Of a stretch of 64,000 bases of DNA, positions 57,292 through 64,000 are shown one piece after another. The stretch's first letter is position 1. Each line of letters opens with the position of its first letter. The stretch is from NCBI GenBank assembly GCA_038373885.1, contig JAWZYV010013033.1, forward strand, positions 105,085 through 169,084, in the 5' to 3' direction. Source of the DNA: Cheiracanthium punctorium (Eukaryota; Arthropoda; Arachnida; Araneae; Cheiracanthiidae). Position numbers and translations under genes: made by a program. The notes under the pieces were generated by a model that did not search any database, was not told the origin of the DNA, and saw only the letters and a program-made list of their open reading frames with translations.

Positions 57292-57875
57292 TGTAATAAT
57301 AAAATAAACTTAGCTAATTTAATTTAATGTTATTTGAAAAATCCTTCTTTAATCTTTTACTCTTACTGTAAAGTTTGTTTCTCGGCCATACAAATATTAT
57401 GCTCGGAGAAGTTTTTTGAAGTTCCATAAGTAGAAAATTGTTTATTCAGCAGGATCTTCAGTTTTCTGTGGTTTTCATTATGACGCGCATTTAGAACCCC
57501 TGGGTAAGCAGGTGTTTCTCATTTCTTGATTGACAATCTAGTTAACTAATTACATTTGAGAGTAATGCCTTTGTGATTGTGCTGCACCCTGCCAGCAGGC
57601 GCAGTAACTAAGGAGTATTTAAGCAAGAGCGCGGAAATTTTGGGGGCTTTTAGAGTTTTAGCTTAGCTTTTAGGAGTTTGGAACGTGAAGCTTTTGCAGG
57701 AGCTTCCAGCTTTAGATGTTAGACTGGGATGTACGAAGATAGCCCCGGAGCTAAAAGGACGCCGGCCTGATTCCTGCCGTCTGCCCGAACTTTGAAATAA
57801 ACTATTTAACCTAGAACCCCAATGGATTTGCGTCAATCATTCCAACAAGGAATGGCGTAAGGCCCGTTCATTACA
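57292..57875 (+). repeat. Gypsy 3' LTR
   Basis: The 584-bp LTR begins TGTAATAATA and ends TTCATTACA. It carries a TATTTAA box (57616-57622) and AATAAA (57796-57801). The block 57378-57408 is inverted relative to the same place in the 5' LTR. Confidence 0.93.
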
Positions 57876-59879
57876 TATATATATATTATATGTTATTTTA
57901 AACAAGATAGAAATACACAATGAAGGGAAAATACAACTAATGAATTAATACAGAATTGCTGAAAGGTGCTTTAAGAAAACAATATCTTTTGGCACTTTGT
58001 CCGAAGTTAGAAAGTGAATTCACCAGAAGAAAACTGCAACAAGTAAGTACAGCTTGCTCCTCCATTTCTCAGAGGCAGGGCCAGACTGGACGCTGAAACG
58101 GCCCAAGCGATTCAACCAGCCCGCCCCCTAACATCAGTTGCGGGCGCATGCAGGATATTAGTTTAGCCTGGGGGGGGGGGTGCATAAATATAGCTGAAGT
58201 CTGATATAATGAACTCTCTTATAACGTTAAGATATTATCTGTACATTCAATCACACACCTAAAGTTCAGAAATGGCAATCTCTTAAAGCGTCCTAAATTA
58301 TCTGTTCCCTTAAATGTCTTTCAAATCAAGTTCAGTTGCATATGGCATTATCAGAAAAAATATTTTAATTCAATAATTCAGAGACAAAGTCTCTTAAGAC
58401 AATTTGAAGGAAATTTCATTTTGATTTTTAACCTATGGAAGGGGGCAGACTCTTTAGTGTTTAGTCTTCTCCGTGGATGCGTCTACGTCTAACATACCTT
58501 GATGATGAGAATGAAACAAAATAATAACCGAGTTTCCAATATAGCATATTTTTAATTATTTAGTTGACCACCAAATAATGAAACAGTTAGTCCTCGGGCC
58601 CATTCACTAAATGGAGGCTGTTGGTGTTTTAGTTAAGAAACTGTTGTCTTACACATGTTCAGATTACAGGCTTAGAGTTATACAGGCCCATGGATGGGGC
58701 TTAAGCCTCTCCAATAATTTATCCAAATATAGGCAAAAATAGTCATCACTTAACTAATTTTCGGTTCTAGCATACAAGACTACCAAAGAAAAATTCACGT
58801 TTTGTATTTATTTGGCGCTTGTTTTTTCCAGGCTCTATGGGGAAAAGAAGAAATATTGGACTCAGCTAATTTGAAAATAACATTTTGAAGTATTTCTTAG
58901 CATCTTCAGCAAATTCTGTTTTTTCTTTTTTCAACAGACCATAAGTAATCTAGATTTATTTTTGTGGGATTACGGCCGCTTATCTACACTTAGGCCGAGG
59001 GGTGCCTCCTTGGTGATCTTTTTAAAGGCCCACTTAGACTCACGTGAGATTGCCGAATGCTATAGGGGAGTTTTTTAATGGTCAAGGCTTTGTAAAAGGG
59101 AGGAAACAGTTCAGGGGCGAAGAATTTATTGGCTTTTAATGACCAGTTAGGATTCGCTGACAAAGGATAACCCGTGAAACCGCAAATCAAGCAAGCACAC
59201 AATGGTGGCACTTTTCTGCCCAATCCATCTTCCAGATACTGAAAAAATGATTGAGTTTCCATTGTAGAATACGGAAACGCACGTGAGTTTATGTTGGCGT
59301 TTATTTACTCTAATTTTGGATAAAACCATGGAAAACTCCGAACGGTTAGGTCAGTGCACGTGACTTGGGCTTGAATCACGCACCTTTCATCTCCCGGTTG
59401 AGAGCACTGTTCCCTCAGCCACTGGTTATAAAATGGTTACAAAATGTCCATGTTTACAAAAATAAGATGCGGTTTAATGATAAAAACCTACAAAAAAGAA
59501 CAAATTATTTTCGCCCTATATTAATTCTGAAGAGTTTCTGGATATATTGGCCTTTATAAAAAATGGAAAGGAAAAAAACTAAGTAAATCTGAAACACTTT
59601 CAGATTTTAAATACTTACTAAAGTACTATGTATTAAAAGCGTATTATAATCCATGGGTCTTCCCTATTTTCTTTCCTTATTCCATTAAGGTGGAAAGTAT
59701 ATCATTATTGATGAGTGTGATTAAATACAATTAAAATTGATATTTCTAACAATTTTCTTTCTGGATGTAATACATTAGAAATAGATGGGGAAAACCTGCG
59801 TAGAAAAATGTACAATTCGAACTAAATAAAGTTTAAAAATTCATTCAGGTGTATTCATAATTCAAGTAGCAAAAGCAGA
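57876..59879. other. Intron D between Gypsy and next repeat
   Basis: No gene was recognised. A GC-rich patch at 58075-58175 begins CAGGGCCAGACTGG, like a hAT terminus, but no partner end was found. A minus-strand frame at 58990-59262 (90 codons) resembles nothing I know. Confidence 0.35.
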
Positions 59880-60442
59880 CGATAAATAGTGCTTGGTGCT
59901 AGAATCACATCTTCTCAAAATTGCACATCAACCCTTTTATTTTTCGCCAAATTAAAAAGTTGACATTTATTTTCGGTAAATTTCCAAATTCTATTTTTCT
60001 TTTGAGTATAAATCATTTCATTCCTGCTCTGATTTCACATGCACACAATATTTTAATTAAGAAATAACCTTACAAATAATCCAAACAAAAAGAAAAAATT
60101 GTTATTCTTTTATTTTTACTTTAAGAGTCTGAATAATTTAATAAACTTGCCAAACATGGCAACCTAGGTATGCTCAAACCGCACTCTTTCCACTGCGGGG
60201 TTACAACTGTGAAATGGCGAGAACAAAAATGATCCTTTTGCACCACATTTTTTATTGATATCGCCTAAAATAATTCGAATTTTGAAAAAGTCGCTTCGAG
60301 GTGTGTCGGGACCCGTCCTGGAGAATTTCCGCACAAAATTTGGTAGGTCTACAATCACCCGTCTGCGAGCTACGCGAGACACAGACAAACAAAATAATTA
60401 ACTAACTAACTGACATATTACAGTTTGTTTTATTTATATAGA
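59880..60442 (+). repeat. Family A-related terminal segment
   Basis: The segment is collinear with 29340-29650 (TTCATTCCTGCTCTGATTTC, ATTCTTTTATTTTTACTTT). Its end (GGTAGGTCTACAATCACCCG, then ACAGACAAACAAAATAATTA and TTTATTTATATAGATA) parallels the tail near 24905-24940. The tail form is that of a target-primed retroposon. Confidence 0.55.
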
Positions 60443-60444
60443 TA

Positions 60445-61138
60445 CAGGACACTCCCTCTAATCCGCACAGGTTGGGATCAAATGTGATGCGGTTTATAGA
60501 ATTTTGCAGATTATAGGTCATTTGGTTAACATGGGAAAAAATGTGTATTTTACTAAAAAATGTTGGCAACAGTACACATATAATTAGACAGAACTGAAAC
60601 CAAACTGGTCATCATAGTTATTTTGTAATAATATATGAAAAATATAAACCATTCTTTTTTCAATTTAAAAGGCTATATGTTTTAGTTATTTAATAACATT
60701 TAAAATTTCATTTGACCATTTTGTCTAGCAGCTTATTCATAGCTATTCTTTTGTGCTTGGAGACACTGGTTTATTTATTTATGGGTGTTTATTAAAATTA
60801 TTTAATTGTATTTACTAGTTTGTTTCTGCCTATAACAGATATTTCTCTAGAGTATGCAAAATTATACTGAATGAAAATCTAATCCCATGCCTTTCCATGT
60901 ATTAGTAAAAATAGTGAATTTCCACAAACAATTATTCTAGTCATTAATATAAGTAGGCTAATATTTCAGCGGACCACATTTTTTGGTCCGTTTGTTTTCA
61001 CAAAAGTGTAAGTTTCATCAGTCTTTCAGAGACCGTGTAAAAAAACTGAAATGTAAAATGATTTGTTTACATGTAAAATGTATGGTGGATTATAGGCATT
61101 TGCAGATTATAGGGTTGCGGATTTGAGGGAGTGTGCAG
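60445..61138. mobile_element. pogo/Tigger-like MITE
   Basis: The ends CAGGACACTCCCTCTAATCC and GGATTTGAGGGAGTGTGCAG are inverted repeats, with differences near the very tips, and are flanked by TA (60443-60444, 61139-61140). A second inverted phrase, GCAGATTATAGG, occurs inside both ends. There is no transposase in the 694-bp body. It inserted at the tail of the family A segment. Confidence 0.8.
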
Positions 61139-61140
61139 TA

Positions 61141-61569
61141 CATGTATTTTTAATAATACCAATTTATTTTTCTCATTTCTAACCATATACAATTTTTCTA
61201 TATAAGGTTGTGTTTATTTAAGCATTTTAAGTTAACTTTTCACTAATTATACTGAACGAATACACGTATATCTATTCGACAGTAATTAGTTATTGTCACC
61301 TTGTCGTAATAATTTCTCATGAACTTTTTAAAAATTCTTTTAATGGTTCGAACATTTAAATGAGAAACTTTCTTGTTCTACTCATCCGTTGAATATTCAA
61401 AATACGTTGTCCCCCCCCCCCACTTTAACAAGAAAACAAAACAAAACAGTTAACTCACATGCTGACTATGTCAGATAGTAGTTAAACTCTCTCTTTTTTT
61501 ATACCCAAACATTACCCACTTTCTGGATGAGAAAATTGCATTATTTTAATGAAGAATTGTCTGTTTTAG
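61141..61569. other. Distal end of intron D
   Basis: No feature was found apart from a C-run near 61411. It ends with CTGTTTTAG as acceptor. Confidence 0.4.
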
Positions 61570-61694
61570 GAGATCACCATGGTGGTGGAAGCTGGCGAGG
61601 AAAGGGTAAGAAATTCCGTGGTAACCAAGATAGTGGAGGAGGAGAGAAAGGAAGCAAAAGAGGTGGCAATTTCGACGCTTCTGGCACTTATTAG
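61570..61694 (+). CDS. FAM98-family protein, last exon (Gly/Arg-rich tail)
   Basis: Phase 1 in. It reads DHHGGGSWRGKGKKFRG, then NQDSGGGEKGSKRGG, then NFDASGTY and a stop TAG at 61692-61694. Gly, Arg and Lys richness with RG dipeptides matches the RNA-binding RGG-type tail of FAM98 proteins, but the tail is short: about 42 residues here against more than 150 in vertebrate FAM98A. A GTAAG at 61606-61610 could act as a donor, but the downstream reading is still Gly/Arg-rich, so I keep the exon whole. Confidence 0.88.
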
Positions 61695-62364
61695 TGTATT
61701 TTTTCTTATATTTCAATCTACTGTATTCATATTTCACTTACGCAAAAAGGTGTTTAAGATGATTGTGTTTGAATGTGTTTTTTCTGTTTTACAATTTTTA
61801 GAGCTTTGAGAAATGTACTATGGCAAAGAGAAAAATTCCACCTGTTTTGACATTAGTTTAATTTGTTACAGTGCTAAAATAATTTATTTCATTTTTATGA
61901 CATTTTAAAGTATGTTGGAACTAGTTTTTATAACCATAATTTTAATTGGTGTATACCTGTACTGCAATATTTCCTATTCACATTTGTTGGATGAATTTCA
62001 TGTTGTAACTTATTCAAACACAATAGCCTCATTTAAAACAGAAAATATCGTGTTTTCTATGCATAAGTTTTATAGTTGAAACTGTAAAAGAGATGTGCTA
62101 CCTTACTTTATTTGAAACATGTCAACTATTCTGGACATTTCTGGAACCTCTCAGAAAAAGATCTGCTTTTGCATATTTTGTTTTTTCTTGGGAGTTTTCT
62201 GTGCATTACTCAAAGTTTTAGAAAACTGTGACAACAGAAGAACATGGAAAAAATGTGTTCATTATAGTGTACACATTACATTAAGCTCATGCATCCTATT
62301 TTTCAGTCACAAAAGCCCTGAGAAATGGAATTGTGTTTAATTTTATGGCATTAGAGGCCAGAGA

Positions 62365-62370
62365 AATAAA
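62365..62370 (+). terminator. Poly(A) signal AATAAA, proximal
   Basis: Canonical AATAAA, 671 bp after the FAM98 stop. Confidence 0.55.
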
Positions 62371-62428
62371 AAAATGATTTGATTTATGCAATAAGATTTG
62401 TATAAAGTTTGTTTTTGTATTGTGATAA

Positions 62429-62434
62429 AATAAA
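62429..62434 (+). terminator. Poly(A) signal AATAAA, distal
   Basis: A second AATAAA within ATAAAATAAAT, followed by a T-rich and pyrimidine-rich stretch of the kind found downstream of cleavage sites. Confidence 0.6.
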
Positions 62435-62466
62435 TTTTTTTTTACCCCTCTCTTCTTTTATTTACT

Positions 62467-63880
62467 TACTAACTGCGTGCCCGTTCTTCGTACGGTAGGA
62501 AACGAAAAATTTCCTTACATGTGTAATTCGAATTTATTCGTGGTGTGGAATTTTAAAAAAAAGAGCAAAATTATTTGACTCTTGATGCAAAGTTTGCGTC
62601 ATGAGTACTAACCTGGCATCATTGCAGTATAATGACTCAAAAAAGTAGGTCAGTGTCATTCACTATCAAAAAAGTGGAAAGCTTAATGGTTTGCAGAGAA
62701 CTCCTGGCTTTCAAAATGTCTTATTTCTACATCATACTGTTTTTTAGGCTCAAGTTGTAGCATTAAATACCTAAGACACTACATGAAATGGACAACCATT
62801 TATTTCTTTCCGAACATGTACCATATAAGGAAAGTATTGTAATCATGAAAAAATTCGACTTCGAGATTTTGGTGTATTTACACGTTTTGAGGTCTTCTGA
62901 ATTCATTTATGCTATTTTCAAGAGATGTTTTTAAAATAGCTGCGCACCCGCTCTTCATACGGGAAGAAGCGAATATTTTACTACTAAAATCATATCTGCA
63001 TGTGACAAAACAGAATTTCATTTTTAAAAAAGTTCAAGTAATCTCCTCTGTTGAAATTACTGCGGGATATATTAACGCAAATTAGAATTACTTTTCGTTT
63101 AGTTGGTTGTAAGACAACCGTTGAAAAAGGATAAACACTTTTAATTTCATGAAATATTTATTAACGTGGTATATTGTGATTTATTCATATTATCCTTACA
63201 AATCTAATAATACTACCTATTACGTACATTAATACTATCTATCTTCGCTTCTCCCTCTTCAAGGCTCCCTTAAAAGAAACAGCTTAGATTATTTGGCCCC
63301 AATGGAATCTTTTGATTCTATGGCGATTCTTTGCAATTTACGCATTAGCATAAATAATAATCATTTCACATAATGGTTGCCATTAAAGAAACTCTCCATA
63401 TATATTTAATTTATACATAGTTTTATAAGATTGGCGTATTTAGCGCCGCAAACCATTTCATCTTACCGTGGGGAGAAAATATCCAAGGGGTGCCATTTTA
63501 AATATCCATGTATCTAATATAGCGATATCTTTTATATCCTCCATAGTCCTGTCTCCTGAAAAACATCAAACTGTGTAATCTCGAGGAGCTACTTATTCCC
63601 GCTTTAATTGTGACAGGGCGTTAGAGTTGCAGAGTTTACAAATTTCATGCATTTTTTTAAATTTATGACGTCACTGTTTGACTGCCGTAAAGTAAGACTC
63701 CTACAATAAAGGATACCCGGTTGATTGAGGGAGTTAATTTCGATATTTCGCATGGTAGTTTTCAAACGGTATCATTGAAACTTTGCGTTATGTAGGACCT
63801 TTATGGAGGAACGTAATTCAACGTTAAAATAAAACTATACTCGCAACCTGCATGCATATGTTAGGAAACGCCTGCGCCAT
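62467..63880 (+). repeat. Interspersed repeat family A, copy 3
   Basis: The header is ACTGCGTGCCCGTTCTTCGT at 62470. The copy is collinear with 13540-14750 (GAGTACTAACCTGGCATCAT, TTGGCGTATTTAGCGC, ATAAAACTATACTCGCAACC). A second header (CTGCGCACCCGCTCTTCATA) is at 62940. About 120 bp at 62815-62930 match 39755-39880 inverted and interrupt the copy. The last ~120 bp of the window carry nothing recognised. Confidence 0.7.
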
Positions 63881-64000
63881 AATTAAATGCCAAAAATAAA
63901 AATAGTAAATAGAAAAATTTTAATATATTGCACTTTGAAACGAACTTTGTAACTTTTAAAATGAACATTTTCAGCACCGTGAAGACATTTCAATTTTTAA

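Larger units (their letters stand above)
49904..57875 (+). mobile_element. Full-length Ty3/Gypsy LTR retrotransposon
   Basis: The 7.97-kb element has two LTRs, Gag, and a Pol ordered protease-RT-RNase H-integrase, the Ty3/Gypsy order. It sits in a TATATA stretch, so the target duplication (TATA either side) is not informative. There is no env-like ORF after integrase. The LTRs are about 97% identical by my count apart from one inversion and a 10-bp indel, so the insertion is fairly young. In-frame stops after the capsid and within integrase make this copy probably defective. It lies in sense orientation in the last FAM98 intron. Confidence 0.95.
61695..62434 (+). other. FAM98 3' UTR
   Basis: The stretch is AT-rich and non-coding after the stop. 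The open frame at 62119-62340 is not supported as a gene. Two poly(A) signals lie at its end, giving a 3' UTR of about 0.7 kb. Confidence 0.6.

Noticed and set aside
58078..58092. CAGGGCCAGACTGG as a hAT terminus
   Set aside because: No inverted partner or 8-bp duplication found within a few kb.
58990..59262. 90-codon minus-strand frame
   Set aside because: No recognisable motif and no conserved context; kept only as a note.
61606..61610. GTAAG as a donor site inside the last FAM98 exon
   Set aside because: Reading through gives a continued Gly/Arg-rich tail and a natural stop, and no better downstream exon was seen.

Overview
The window is nuclear DNA from an AT-rich, intron-heavy invertebrate, most probably an arthropod and possibly a chelicerate. 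An inserted mitochondrial fragment carries ATP6 directly followed by COX3, the arthropod gene order, and reads correctly only with the invertebrate mitochondrial code (AGA=Ser, TGA=Trp, ATA=Met). Nothing in the window names a species.

Only one host gene is recognisable. It lies on the + strand and runs almost the whole length: the C-terminal half of a FAM98-family protein, a subunit of the RTCB/DDX1 tRNA-ligase complex. It is split over five exons (1908-2099, 18240-18339, 41129-41211, 46522-46609, 61570-61694), with introns of about 16.1, 22.8, 5.3 and 15.0 kb. Exon phases fit exactly (588 coding nt including the stop). The start of the gene lies left of the window; a 3' UTR with two poly(A) signals follows the stop.

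Almost everything else is mobile DNA in those introns. Intron A (2.1-18.2 kb) holds a pogo/Tigger fragment cut by a decayed hAT element, a nearly perfect 1.69-kb-arm palindrome of two head-to-head Penelope-like retroelements, the ATP6/COX3 insert, an interspersed repeat (family A) and a piggyBac-like MITE. Intron B (18.3-41.1 kb) holds repeat families A, B and C, a candidate solo LTR, a degenerate array of CTCF-consensus-like motifs, and a three-level nest: an unassigned transposon interrupted by a hAT element that is itself interrupted by another hAT element, both with perfect 8-bp target duplications. Long tandem arrays split by a Tc1-like MITE follow. Intron C (41.2-46.5 kb) holds an LTR-like promoter block and a pogo/Tigger element with tRNA-derived SINE heads. 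Intron D (46.6-61.6 kb) holds a candidate Helitron containing a hAT-like MITE, and a full-length Ty3/Gypsy retrotransposon (49904-57875) with both LTRs, Gag, protease, RT, RNase H and integrase, broken by in-frame stops. Family A and pogo copies resume after it.

The most unusual points are the Penelope palindrome, the decayed transposase of unassigned family, the 31-bp inversion between the two Gypsy LTRs, the exact 97-codon duplication of a SAP/DEK-like segment in Gag, the CTCF-like array, and the still readable mitochondrial insert. All coordinates and comparisons were read by eye from the sequence; no database was searched.
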